A stretch of DNA of 64,000 nt from Sulfitobacter alexandrii. Its GTDB lineage: Bacteria > Pseudomonadota > Alphaproteobacteria > Rhodobacterales > Rhodobacteraceae. Made by a program: the position numbers and the translations under genes. A model generated the notes under the pieces. That model did not search any database, was not told the DNA's origin, and worked only from the letters and a program-made list of their open reading frames with translations. Location of the stretch: the NCBI RefSeq assembly GCF_001886735.1, contig NZ_CP018076.1, positions 186,001-250,000 on the forward strand. Direction: 5' to 3'. Below, one piece after another: positions 26,011-34,336 of the stretch (positions are counted from its first letter, which is position 1; the number at the start of each line of letters is the position of its first letter).

Positions 26011-26847
26011 ATGAAACCACTCAGGATCTCGTCCTTTTCCGACGGCGATGCCGGGGGCAATCCGGCTGGCGTTCTCATCGCCGATACCCTGCCATCGCCC
26101 GAAGAGATGCAGCGCGTCGCCGCCGAATTGGGTTTTTCCGAAACGGCCTTTGCCGCTCCCGACGGGGATGCATGGCGGGTCCGGTACTACGCACCGATCG
26201 GCGAAGTCGCCTTTTGCGGTCATGCGACAATCGCCCTTGGCGCCGCCCTCGGGGACAGGGCGGGGGAGGGCCGGTTCGCTCTCAACCTGCGCGATACCGC
26301 CATAACGGTCGACGCGTATCAGCGGGACGGAGCTTGGCATGCCGCGCTGAATTCCCCCGGCACCTGGTCGAAACCGATGCCGGACGCGCTGTTCTATGCC
26401 CTTCTCGACGCATTTTCTCTTGATGAGGACGACATCGACCGCGCCCTGCCGCCAAGGCTCGCCTTTGCCGGGGTGCAGCACGGCATCATTGCCCTGAACG
26501 ACCGGGACACGCTCGGGCGGATGGCCTATCCCTTCGATCCGATGCGCGACCTCATGGCCATGCACGGCCTGACGACCGTCACCCTGCTTTACATCGACGG
26601 CCCCCGCGCCTTTTCCACGCGCAACGCCTTTGCCAGCGGCGGTGTGGTCGAGGATCCCGCCACCGGTGCGGCGGCAGCGGCGCTGGGCGGTGCGCTGGTC
26701 GATCTGGATTGGGATGGCCTGCGGCAGGGTGGACGGTTCGAGGTCCGGCAAGGTGTGGACATGGGCATGCCATCGACCCTGGTGGTGGATGTGACGGGCA
26801 CCCCGGGGGCTTCGGTCCGCGTCAGCGGTACGGTGCGCTGGATGTGA
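26011..26847 (+). CDS. PhzF family isomerase-like protein
   Basis: A 278-residue protein with the twin hot-dog-like PhzF fold. The N-terminal GNPAGVLIAD, the catalytic-region SETAFAAP (Glu near residue 45), the RYYAPIGEVAFCGHATIALG segment and the second-domain ASGGVVEDPATGAAAAALG are all family hallmarks. Known members isomerise phenazine precursors or act as epimerases, but most are of unknown function and no phenazine genes are near. ATG at 26011 has an AAGGAAG ribosome site. It stands alone between the penicillin-binding protein and the type I secretion genes. Confidence 0.85.
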   Translation: MKPLRISSFSDGDAGGNPAGVLIADTLPSPEEMQRVAAELGFSETAFAAPDGDAWRVRYYAPIGEVAFCGHATIALGAALGDRAGEGRFALNLRDTAITVDAYQRDGAWHAALNSPGTWSKPMPDALFYALLDAFSLDEDDIDRALPPRLAFAGVQHGIIALNDRDTLGRMAYPFDPMRDLMAMHGLTTVTLLYIDGPRAFSTRNAFASGGVVEDPATGAAAAALGGALVDLDWDGLRQGGRFEVRQGVDMGMPSTLVVDVTGTPGASVRVSGTVRWM

Positions 26848-26980
26848 TCGGGCCACACTCGCCGCGGTTCGATCAATCTTTGAATGGAAATTTCATTCCA
26901 AACTGGCTATTCCGTTGGCGGTCATCCCGGGACCGGGGTGGCAGAGCATTCTTGTTCGGCGTTTTGGCAGAAAGGCGCAG
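26848..26980. other. 133-base gap upstream of the type I secretion operon
   Basis: The gap contains an AT-rich near-palindrome, AATGGAAATTTCATT (26883-26897), which could be an operator or part of a promoter for the secretion operon. No gene or terminator hairpin with a T-tract is visible. Confidence 0.35.
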
Positions 26981-28717
26981 ATGCGTGATGAAGTGACCCG
27001 ACGCGGCCTGGCCGAATTGCGCGCCGTGCGCCGGCGCAGCCGCGGGCTGTACTGGACGGTTGCGTTGTTCAGCCTGTTCGCGAACCTGCTGATGCTCACC
27101 GGCCCGATGTACATGCTGCAGGTCTATGACCGGGTGCTCGGCTCGGGTTCCGAGGAAACGCTGATCGCGCTGTCGATCCTCGTGGTGTTCCTCTACGGCG
27201 TGATGGGGGTGCTGGACCATACCCGTGGCCGGATCATGGCGCGGGTGGCCGCGCGGTTTCAGGATGCGCTGGATCGTCGCGTCTTTGATGCGGTGGTGCG
27301 CAAATCGGCGATCGCGCCCGACGCGCGAACCAGCGCGAACCTATCGGATCTCGAAGCGGTTCAGCGGTTGCTGAGTTCGCCGGTGCTGATGGCCTTCTTC
27401 GACATGCCGTGGACGCCGATCTTCTTCGCGGCGATCTTCGTCTTTCATCCCTTGCTGGGCTGGCTGGCAATCTGCGGTGCAGGCGTCCTGATCGTGATCA
27501 CCGTCGCCAACCAGTTCCTCTCGCGGAACGCGCAGTCGCGTGCGGGGGTGGCGGGGCAGACAGCCGGGTCCATCGCTGACCAGATCCGGACAGAGGCGGA
27601 AATGGTGCAGGCCATGGGGATGCGCGACGCGGCCTTCGACAGATGGCAGAAAGCCCGCGGCGAGGCGCTGGAAAGTCAGATCAGGGCGGCCGACGTGGGC
27701 GGCACCTTCTCTTCCATGACCAAGACGCTGAGGCTCTTCCTGCAATCGGCCATGCTGGGCCTTGGTGCCTATCTCGTGTTGCAGGGTGAGATGACCGCCG
27801 GCGCGATGATCGCTGGCTCCATCCTGCTGGGCCGGGCCCTCGCGCCGGTCGAGATGGCCTTGAACCAGTGGCCCATCGTCCAGCGCGGCCGGGAAGGGTG
27901 GCAGAACCTCGCGACCCTTCTGGGGGCGGTGGCACCGGAACCGCCGCGCACGGCGCTCCCCACGCCGGCGGCCAAGCTGGTGGCCAAGAACCTGACGGTG
28001 GTGCCGCCGGGCGAACGGCAGGCGTCTCTCAAGTCGATCAATTTCAACGTCGAACCGGGCCAGGCGGTCGGGGTGATCGGCCCCTCCGGCGCGGGCAAGA
28101 CCACGCTGGCGCGGACCCTGACGGGGGTCTGGCCCCCCGCAGGGGGGTACGTGAGGCTCGACGGGGCGGCGCTGGACCACTACGGCACCGAAACCCTTGG
28201 CAGGCACATCGGTTACCTGCCCCAGCGGGTGCAGCTGTTCGACGGGACCATCGCCGAGAACATCGCCCGCCTGTCGCCGCAGCCTGACGATGCCAAGGTC
28301 GTCGCGGCGGCCAAGAAGGCGGCCGCGCACGAGATGATCCTGGAACTGCCCAAGGGCTATGACACGATGGTCAGCGCCGGTCAGGTCCGGCTGTCCGGCG
28401 GACAGATGCAGCGGATCGGACTGGCCCGGGCGCTCTACGACGAGCCGGTGATCCTTGTGCTGGACGAACCCAACTCCAACCTCGACAACATCGGGTCGCA
28501 GGCCTTGAACCACGCGATCCGGTCGATGAAGGCCGATGGCCGGTCGGTCCTGATCATGGCGCACCGTCCCGCCGCGATCCAGGAATGTGATACCCTGCTG
28601 GTGCTGGATGGCGGCATGCGGATGGCGTTCGGCCCCAAGGACGAGGTGCTGGCCGGCATGGTCAAGAACGCCCGCGCGATCCAGTCGGCCCCCGCCGATG
28701 CCGGGGGTGTCACATGA
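26981..28717 (+). CDS. type I secretion system permease/ATPase (PrtD-like ABC exporter)
   Basis: A 578-residue fused ABC exporter that energises one-step secretion from cytoplasm to medium. Five or six N-terminal membrane helices include LYWTVALFSLFANLLMLTGP and the family motif MYMLQVYDRVLGSGSEETL. The ATPase domain has Walker A GPSGAGKTT (about 366-374), signature LSGGQMQRIGLARAL (about 470-484) and Walker B VILVLDEPNSNLD (about 487-499). No peptidase C39 domain is present, so it is of the RTX-protease/PrtD type. ATG at 26981 has a purine-rich site upstream; longer starts read through the promoter region. It overlaps the adaptor gene by ATGA. No RTX-type cargo is in the window. Confidence 0.92.
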   Translation: MRDEVTRRGLAELRAVRRRSRGLYWTVALFSLFANLLMLTGPMYMLQVYDRVLGSGSEETLIALSILVVFLYGVMGVLDHTRGRIMARVAARFQDALDRRVFDAVVRKSAIAPDARTSANLSDLEAVQRLLSSPVLMAFFDMPWTPIFFAAIFVFHPLLGWLAICGAGVLIVITVANQFLSRNAQSRAGVAGQTAGSIADQIRTEAEMVQAMGMRDAAFDRWQKARGEALESQIRAADVGGTFSSMTKTLRLFLQSAMLGLGAYLVLQGEMTAGAMIAGSILLGRALAPVEMALNQWPIVQRGREGWQNLATLLGAVAPEPPRTALPTPAAKLVAKNLTVVPPGERQASLKSINFNVEPGQAVGVIGPSGAGKTTLARTLTGVWPPAGGYVRLDGAALDHYGTETLGRHIGYLPQRVQLFDGTIAENIARLSPQPDDAKVVAAAKKAAAHEMILELPKGYDTMVSAGQVRLSGGQMQRIGLARALYDEPVILVLDEPNSNLDNIGSQALNHAIRSMKADGRSVLIMAHRPAAIQECDTLLVLDGGMRMAFGPKDEVLAGMVKNARAIQSAPADAGGVT

Positions 28718-30024
28718 GCCGGTCCTCCCCGAACCGCTGGTCCGCCACCGGCCCCGTCATTTTCGGTTTCGTGGGCCTTCTGGTGCTTGTCGGCGGTTTC
28801 GGCACGTGGGCGATGACATCGCAGATTGCCGGTGCGGTCGTCGCCTCTGGCCGGATCGAGGTCGATCGCAACCGGCAGATCGTGCAGCACGAGAACGGCG
28901 GCGTGGTGGCCGAGATCGTCGTGGACGAGGGTGACACCGTCGTCGCGGGTGACCTGCTGCTGCAACTCGATGGGCAACAACTGGCCTCGCAGCTCGCCAT
29001 CGTCGAGGGCCAGCTGTACGAGTTGATGGCCCGTCGCGGCCGCTTCGAGGCGGAGCGCGACGAGACCGAGCAGATCTCCTACGAGGAAGAACTGGTCGAG
29101 GCCGGTGCGCGTGATCCCGAGATCGCGGAACTGATGGAGGGGCAGCAGAACCTGTTCACCGCCCGCCGCGCCTCCGTCGCCCGGGAGATCGAGCAGCTGG
29201 GCAAAAGGCGCGACCAGATCGGGGCCCAGATCAAGGGCGTCACCGCGCAGGAACAAGCGCTGGAAGAGCAGCTTGACCTGATCGAACAGGAATTGGCCAA
29301 CCAGCAATCGCTGCTGGACCGCGGGCTTGCGCAGGCCACGACGGTGCTGAACCTGCAGCGGGAAAAGGCCCGGCTGACGGGACAGATCGGTGAACTTGCG
29401 GCCACCCGCGCGCAGTCGGAGGAACGGATCACCGAGATCGAGATCGAGATCCTGAAACTGGGCACCGCCGGACGGGAGGAGGCGATCACCCGTCTGCGCG
29501 ACCTGCGCTACCGCGAGCTGGAGCTGGTCCAGCAGCGCCGTGCCCTGCTGAACGAGATCGACCGCCTGTCGGTGCGCGCACCCGTCTCGGGCATCATCTA
29601 CGGTCTTCAGGTCCAGACTCCCCGATCCGTGGTGCGGGCTGCCGAACCTTTGATGTTCCTTGTGCCGCAGGACAGACCTCTGGTCATCGCGGCACGGGTG
29701 CTGCCGATCCATATCGACCAGATCGCGGTGGGCCAGCAGGTCAACCTGCGCCTTTCCGCATTGGATCAGCGCACGACGCCGGAACTGGTGGGGCAGGTCA
29801 TGCAGATCTCGGCGGATTCCATCGAGGACGAGATCACGGGCAATTCTTATTTCCGGGCAGAGATCGCGCTGAACCCCGGAGAGATGGAAAAACTGCCCGA
29901 AGGCACCATCCTTTTGCCGGGCATGCCGGTGGAAGCGTTCATCCGTACCGGCGATCGCTCTCCGATGGCGTATCTCGTCAAACCCGTGGCGGATTATTTC
30001 GCGCGCGCCTTCCGGGAAAGTTGA
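28714..30024 (+). CDS. HlyD family type I secretion periplasmic adaptor
   Basis: A 436-residue membrane-fusion protein that links the ABC exporter to an outer-membrane TolC-type channel. One N-terminal membrane helix (about 14-34) is followed by the lipoyl-like half IVQHENGGVVAEIVVDEGD, a long coiled-coil hairpin (about 90-255, Gln/Glu-rich), the second half RAPVSGIIYGLQVQT and a beta-barrel region. The C-terminus includes PLVIAARVLPIHIDQIAVGQ and GMPVEAFIRTGDRSP, both usual in HlyD/PrtE adaptors. Translationally coupled to the ATPase gene. The TolC partner is not in the window. Confidence 0.92.
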   Translation: MSRSSPNRWSATGPVIFGFVGLLVLVGGFGTWAMTSQIAGAVVASGRIEVDRNRQIVQHENGGVVAEIVVDEGDTVVAGDLLLQLDGQQLASQLAIVEGQLYELMARRGRFEAERDETEQISYEEELVEAGARDPEIAELMEGQQNLFTARRASVAREIEQLGKRRDQIGAQIKGVTAQEQALEEQLDLIEQELANQQSLLDRGLAQATTVLNLQREKARLTGQIGELAATRAQSEERITEIEIEILKLGTAGREEAITRLRDLRYRELELVQQRRALLNEIDRLSVRAPVSGIIYGLQVQTPRSVVRAAEPLMFLVPQDRPLVIAARVLPIHIDQIAVGQQVNLRLSALDQRTTPELVGQVMQISADSIEDEITGNSYFRAEIALNPGEMEKLPEGTILLPGMPVEAFIRTGDRSPMAYLVKPVADYFARAFRES

Positions 30025-30095
30025 TCGGGGGGCTTCCGGTTTCCGCGACGCGGCGCTACCGTTCGCAAAAGCAGCATGACGGAAAGGAACGCTTC

Positions 30096-30554
30096 ATGGG
30101 TATCGCAGATCGTCTGTCCGACCTCGGGGTTACCTTGCCCGACGCGCCCGCACCGGCGGCAAACTATGTGCCCTTCGTTCAGGTCGGGAACACGGTCTAT
30201 GTCTCGGGTCAGATTTCCAACGGGCCGGATGGTTTCATCACCGGCAAGCTGGGGGCCGACATGGACGTGGCCCAGGGGGCGGAGGCCGCGAAGTCCTGCG
30301 CGATCAGCCTTCTTGCCCAGGTCAAGGCGGCCTGCGGCGGCGACATCGACCGGCTGGTCCGGGTGGTCAAGCTGACCGGGTTCGTCAATTCCACGCAGGA
30401 TTTCACGGACCAGCCCAAGGTCATCAACGGCGCGTCCGACTTCCTCGTCGAGGCGTTGGGCGATGCGGGCCGCCATGCCCGGTCCGCGGTCTCTGCCCCG
30501 TCGCTCCCGCTTGGGGTCGCGGTCGAGATCGAAGGCATCTTCGAAATCAAATGA
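30096..30554 (+). CDS. RidA family protein
   Basis: A 152-residue Rid/YjgF-family protein of the larger type. Trimeric relatives hydrolyse reactive enamine/imine intermediates from PLP enzymes. Visible are YVPFVQVGNTVYVSGQIS (about 24-41) and the C-terminal HARSAVSAPSLPLGVAVEIE block, where the conserved Arg binds the substrate carboxylate. The start at 30096 has GGAACGCTTC upstream. The ATGA overlap with the phosphodiesterase gene suggests co-translation, although no functional link is obvious. Confidence 0.88.
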   Translation: MGIADRLSDLGVTLPDAPAPAANYVPFVQVGNTVYVSGQISNGPDGFITGKLGADMDVAQGAEAAKSCAISLLAQVKAACGGDIDRLVRVVKLTGFVNSTQDFTDQPKVINGASDFLVEALGDAGRHARSAVSAPSLPLGVAVEIEGIFEIK

Positions 30555-31312
30555 GCCTGCCGCGCGCCTTTCATGTCACGCCGCTGGCCCACCGGGGGCT
30601 GCACGACGTGAACGCGGGCCGGCCGGAGAACAGCCGCGCGGCCGTGCGGGCGGCCATCGACGCGGGTTACGGGATCGAGATCGATGTCCAGCTGACATCG
30701 GACAATGCGGCGATGGTGTTTCACGACTACGCGCTGGAGCGGCTGACCGTGGCCACGGGCCCCGTCCGGCTGCGCACCGCCCGGGCCCTTGCCGACACCC
30801 GGCTCAAGGGAGGGGACGAAGGCATACCGCCCCTTTCCGAAGTGCTCGATCTGGTGGCGGGGCAGGTGCCGCTGCTGATCGAACTCAAGGATCAGGACGG
30901 CGGCATGGGGCCGGACATCGGGCCGCTGGAAGCAGCGGTCGCCGAGGCGCTGGCAGGGTACGCAGGCCCGGTCGCCGTCATGTCCTTCAACCCGCATTCG
31001 GTCGCGCGGATGGCCGAGCTGCTGCCCGACGTGCCGCGCGGGATCGTGACCAGCGCCTATCGCTACGAGGACTGGCCCCTGCCGCGCGCCACCTGCGACC
31101 TGCTGCGCGAGGTGCCCGACTTCGACCGGGTCGGGGCCGCTTTCATCAGTCACGAGGTCGACGACCTTGCCCGGCCGCGGGTTGACGAGATAAAGCGCGC
31201 CGGCGCGATGATCTGCTGCTGGACAATTCGCGACGCCGCGCAGGAAGCGCAGGCGCGCCGGGTGGCGGACAATATCACTTTCGAAGGTTACACGCCCGTC
31301 ATTCCCGCTTGA
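30551..31312 (+). CDS. glycerophosphodiester phosphodiesterase
   Basis: A 253-residue GDPD-family TIM barrel that splits glycerophosphodiesters into glycerol-3-phosphate and an alcohol. The metal/catalytic motifs are present: AHRGLHD (13-19, catalytic His), RPENS (24-28), GIEIDVQLTSD (Glu and Asp metal ligands, about 41-51) and VFHDYALERLT (second catalytic His). The late LIELKDQ strand completes the Glu-Lys pair. No signal peptide, so the enzyme is cytoplasmic and likely recycles phospholipid headgroups. Coupled to ridA-like gene by a four-base overlap. Confidence 0.9.
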   Translation: MSLPRAFHVTPLAHRGLHDVNAGRPENSRAAVRAAIDAGYGIEIDVQLTSDNAAMVFHDYALERLTVATGPVRLRTARALADTRLKGGDEGIPPLSEVLDLVAGQVPLLIELKDQDGGMGPDIGPLEAAVAEALAGYAGPVAVMSFNPHSVARMAELLPDVPRGIVTSAYRYEDWPLPRATCDLLREVPDFDRVGAAFISHEVDDLARPRVDEIKRAGAMICCWTIRDAAQEAQARRVADNITFEGYTPVIPA

Positions 31313-31357
31313 TCCTGCCTTCGCCAAGACCAGATATGGGTCAGGCAGGAAAGTGGC

Positions 31358-32545
31358 ATGAGCAAACAGGAAATTGAAATCAGGGTGGTTCCGCACCTGT
31401 CCGAGATTGGGCAGTCCGAGTGGGACGCCTGCGCCTGCCCCGAGGCTGCGGATGGCTGTGCGCCCCATGACCCTTTCACGACCTATCGCTTTCTCTCCGC
31501 CCTCGAGGAAAGCGGAAGTGTCGGACCGGGGACCGGGTGGCAGCCTCAGTACCTGACGGCCTCCGTCGAAGGGCAGGTGATCGCGGTTGCGCCGCTTTAT
31601 GCCAAGTCGCATTCGCAGGGCGAGTATATTTTTGATCACAGCTGGGCTCATGCCTACGAGCGTGCCGGCGGGCGTTATTATCCCAAGCTGCAGATCGCGG
31701 TCCCGCACACACCCGCGACCGGACGCCGGTTCCTGACCCGGCCGGGGTTCGAGGAAACGGGGCTGGCCGCCCTGGTGCAGGGCGCGGTGCAACTGACGGA
31801 CAACAACGGCCTCTCATCGCTGCATGTCACCTTCTGCACGGCGGCAGAGGCGACCGCGGCCGAGGACCTGGGCCTGATGGTGCGCAAGACGCAGCAGTTC
31901 CACTGGCGCAATCGGGGCTATGACGATTTCGACGCCTTCCTCGCGAGCCTCAATTCGCGCAAGCGCAAGAACCTGCGCAAGGAGCGTGCACAGGCGCAGG
32001 GGTTCGGGGGGACGATCCGGACGTTTTCGGGCGATGACCTCAGGCCGGAGCACTGGGACGCCTTCTGGCAGTTCTACCAGGACACCGGCGCACGCAAATG
32101 GGGGACGCCATATCTCACGCGCCGGTTCTTCGACATTGCCCAGGACACCTTGCGGGATGACATGGCGCTGGTGCTGGCCGAACGGGACGGCAGGTGGGTC
32201 GCCGGGGCGCTGAACTTTGTCGGGCGCGAGGCGCTTTTCGGCCGCTACTGGGGATGTATCGAACATCACCCCTGCCTGCATTTCGAACTGTGTTATTACC
32301 AGGCCATCGACATCGCCATCGCACGCGGGCTGCGCACGGTCGAGGCCGGTGCGCAGGGGGAACACAAGCTGGCGCGCGGCTACCTGCCGACCCCGACGTG
32401 GTCGCTGCACTGGATGCGAGATCCGGGTTTCGCCCGCGCCGTGGAGGACTACCTTCACGCGGAACGCAACGCCGTGGACGAGGAGATCGAGATCCTGACC
32501 GACTACGGCCCTTTCAAGCAAGTTCAGATAGAGGAACAGGAATGA
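31358..32545 (+). CDS. GNAT/FemAB-like peptidoglycan-biosynthesis-type acyltransferase (DUF482)
   Basis: A 395-residue cytoplasmic protein of the DUF482/FemAB-like group. Two GNAT-like halves are suggested: an N-terminal [19 protein letters not shown] stretch, with HPF-like [14 protein letters not shown] before it, and a C-terminal half with [30 protein letters not shown] and [16 protein letters not shown], which are characteristic of this family. FemAB relatives attach amino acids to lipid-linked peptidoglycan, but the roseobacter members are untested. It is the first of three coupled genes (ATGA into the next). Confidence 0.82.
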   Translation: MSKQEIEIRVVPHLSEIGQSEWDACACPEAADGCAPHDPFTTYRFLSALEESGSVGPGTGWQPQYLTASVEGQVIAVAPLYAKSHSQGEYIFDHSWAHAYERAGGRYYPKLQIAVPHTPATGRRFLTRPGFEETGLAALVQGAVQLTDNNGLSSLHVTFCTAAEATAAEDLGLMVRKTQQFHWRNRGYDDFDAFLASLNSRKRKNLRKERAQAQGFGGTIRTFSGDDLRPEHWDAFWQFYQDTGARKWGTPYLTRRFFDIAQDTLRDDMALVLAERDGRWVAGALNFVGREALFGRYWGCIEHHPCLHFELCYYQAIDIAIARGLRTVEAGAQGEHKLARGYLPTPTWSLHWMRDPGFARAVEDYLHAERNAVDEEIEILTDYGPFKQVQIEEQE

Positions 32546-32850
32546 CCGAGAAACTGAGTGAAGAGACCCGCCGCACGGTGCTGAAACCGCTGCTGGAAAG
32601 CGGTTGGAAGCTGACCGAAGATCGCGACGCGATGCACAAGACGTTCGAGTTCGAGAATTTCGTCGAAGCATTCGGTTGGATGACACGGGTGGCAATCTGG
32701 GCGGAAAAGTGGGATCACCACCCGGAATGGGACAATGTTTACAAGACGGTGAATGTCACGCTCACCACGCATGACGCGGATGGACTGACCACCCTGGACG
32801 CGAAACTGGCCCGCAAGATGGATGGATTGTACGGAACCGAGAAAGACTGA
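32542..32850 (+). CDS. phhB: 4a-hydroxytetrahydrobiopterin dehydratase (PCD/DCoH)
   Basis: A 102-residue pterin-4a-carbinolamine dehydratase. The signature [18 protein letters not shown] is present with the catalytic His-His (59-60) and the HPEW core, followed by the [12 protein letters not shown] strand. In bacteria with phenylalanine hydroxylase this enzyme regenerates the pterin cofactor; related proteins also assist molybdopterin-type pathways. No hydroxylase gene is in the window. It is coupled on both sides (ATGA from the FemAB-like gene, TGATG into mscS). Confidence 0.93.
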   Translation: MTEKLSEETRRTVLKPLLESGWKLTEDRDAMHKTFEFENFVEAFGWMTRVAIWAEKWDHHPEWDNVYKTVNVTLTTHDADGLTTLDAKLARKMDGLYGTEKD

Positions 32851-33704
32851 TGGAACAAGAGCTGACGAATTTTTTGAACACCGAAATCTGGAATGGCCGT
32901 AGCATCTCGGACGTCCTGACACTGGAATTCCTTGCCAGCACGGCCGGCTCGATCCTCGGCGCCGTCGTGATCCTGCTGCTGGGCTGGATCATTTCCAGCT
33001 GGTTGCAGAGCCGGGTTCAGAAGCTGGGCAAGAGCAGTCGCCACCTCGACGACATGCTGTTCGAATTTCTGGCGTCGATTGTGCGCTATGTCGTGCTGGG
33101 CTTCACGATCCTTTTCGTCCTCAATACCTTTGGTGTGCAGACGACATCGGTGGTGGCCGTCATCGGTGCCGCCGGTCTGGCGATCGGTCTTGCGTTGCAG
33201 GGCACCTTGTCGAACGTGGCCGCCGGCGTGATGCTGATCCTGTTCCGGCCCATCAAGATCGGCGATTTCGTCGAGGTGGCCGGCAAGATGGGTACGGTAA
33301 AGCAGATCAACCTGAACTTTACCGAACTTGCAGACCTCACCAACGTCCACGTGATCGTGCCGAACTCCGAAGTCTGGGGCAACGTCATCGACAATTATTC
33401 GGTCAATCCAACGCGCCGGGCGGAATGGACTTTCGGCGTCGGCTACGGGGCCAACCTCAAGGACGCCGAGACGATCATCCGGGATACCATCATGGCCGAT
33501 TCACGCGCGATGGAAGAACCCGCGCCGTTCATACAGGTGACCAACCTGAACGACAGTTCGGTGGATTTTCTCGTGCGCGTCTGGTGCAGCGCCGGAGACT
33601 ACTTCGCCTTCAAGGCCGACATGACCCGGAACGTCAAGGAAGCGCTGGACGCTGGTGGCGTCGATATTCCCTTCCCGACACGAACGATCGTTCAGGCGGG
33701 CTGA
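32850..33704 (+). CDS. mscS: small-conductance mechanosensitive channel, MscS family
   Basis: A 284-residue homoheptameric channel subunit that opens under membrane tension to relieve osmotic shock. Three N-terminal helices are visible, the third being the pore helix GAAGLAIGLALQGTLSNVAA with its Gly/Ala zipper, then the ILFRPIKIGDFVEVAG beta domain and VIVPNSEVWGNVIDNYS. The C-terminal domain ends in the DIPFPTRTI motif common to the family. Its ATG overlaps the phhB stop (TGATG). Confidence 0.95.
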   Translation: MEQELTNFLNTEIWNGRSISDVLTLEFLASTAGSILGAVVILLLGWIISSWLQSRVQKLGKSSRHLDDMLFEFLASIVRYVVLGFTILFVLNTFGVQTTSVVAVIGAAGLAIGLALQGTLSNVAAGVMLILFRPIKIGDFVEVAGKMGTVKQINLNFTELADLTNVHVIVPNSEVWGNVIDNYSVNPTRRAEWTFGVGYGANLKDAETIIRDTIMADSRAMEEPAPFIQVTNLNDSSVDFLVRVWCSAGDYFAFKADMTRNVKEALDAGGVDIPFPTRTIVQAG

Positions 33705-33725
33705 AACCGGCCTCTTTCAAGCGGT

Positions 33726-33750
33726 GCCGGGCGCATGTCATGCGCCCGGC
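33726..33750. terminator. stem-loop between convergent mscS and peroxiredoxin genes
   Basis: GCCGGGCGCAT (33726-33736) pairs perfectly with ATGCGCCCGGC (33740-33750) around a three-base loop. There is no T-run on either side, so it may act as a barrier or as a factor-assisted terminator in both directions. Confidence 0.6.
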
Positions 33751-33758
33751 GCGATGTA

Positions 33759-34247
33759 TTACATGCTTGCCAGCAGGCCTTCACCTCCGGAAACGTCGCA
33801 GACGCCGGGGTTCTCCTCGGGTTGGAACAGCGTGACCTTGCCATCCTCCACCAGCATGGCATAGCGCTTGGACCGGGCGACCAGCCCGGCGGGCGGCGCG
33901 TCGAAGTCCATGCCGATCGCCTTGGTGAACTCTGACGACGCATCGGCCAGCATGGTGATCCCCGCTTCGGTCGCGCCGGTCGCTTCGCCCCAGGCCTTCA
34001 TCACGAAGGGATCATTGCAGGATACGCAGATGATCTCGTCCACGCCCTTGGCGTCGAACTGGTCCTTGGTACGCACGAAGCTCGGCACGTGGGCGGAGTG
34101 GCAGGTGGGCGTGAATGCGCCCGGCACGGCAAAGACCACGACCTTGCGGCCCTTGACCTTGTCGGCCATCTGCACCGGCTGAGGGCCTTCCGCCCCCATC
34201 TGTACCAGGGTCGCGTCGGGCAGGGTGTCTCCGGTTGAGATTGTCAT
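33759..34247 (-). CDS. peroxiredoxin, Prx5 type
   Basis: A 162-residue thiol peroxidase of the Prx5/PMP20 type that reduces hydroperoxides. The peroxidatic Cys is Cys49 in PGAFTPTCHSAHVPSF, with the family's Pro/Thr and later Arg (ARSKRY) around the site. Further Cys residues occur in ICVSCNDPF and NPGVCDVSGG, either of which could resolve the disulfide. The gene is divergent from a ferredoxin-reductase-like flavoprotein, with 89 bases between them. Reductant unknown. Confidence 0.92.
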   Translation of the reverse strand: MTISTGDTLPDATLVQMGAEGPQPVQMADKVKGRKVVVFAVPGAFTPTCHSAHVPSFVRTKDQFDAKGVDEIICVSCNDPFVMKAWGEATGATEAGITMLADASSEFTKAIGMDFDAPPAGLVARSKRYAMLVEDGKVTLFQPEENPGVCDVSGGEGLLASM

Positions 34248-34336
34248 CGGCTAAGCCTTTCATGGGATTGTGTTCGATCAACGCAAACATATAGGTTTCG
34301 CCCAACGGTGCGAGCAGAATATTCGGAGGAAAAGCT
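34248..34336. promoter_or_regulatory. divergent control region, peroxiredoxin / flavoprotein
   Basis: An 89-base AT-richer gap. On the plus strand TTGTGT (34268-34273) and TATAGG (34290-34295) lie 16 bases apart, a weak sigma-70 match, and a strong CGGAGGAAAA ribosome site precedes the flavoprotein. Shared regulation of the two redox genes is possible but unproved. Confidence 0.3.

Noticed and set aside
24306..26078. 590-codon open frame antisense to the penicillin-binding protein
   Set aside because: The opposite strand carries complete GT51 and transpeptidase motifs; the antisense product is His/Arg/Gly-rich with no domain.
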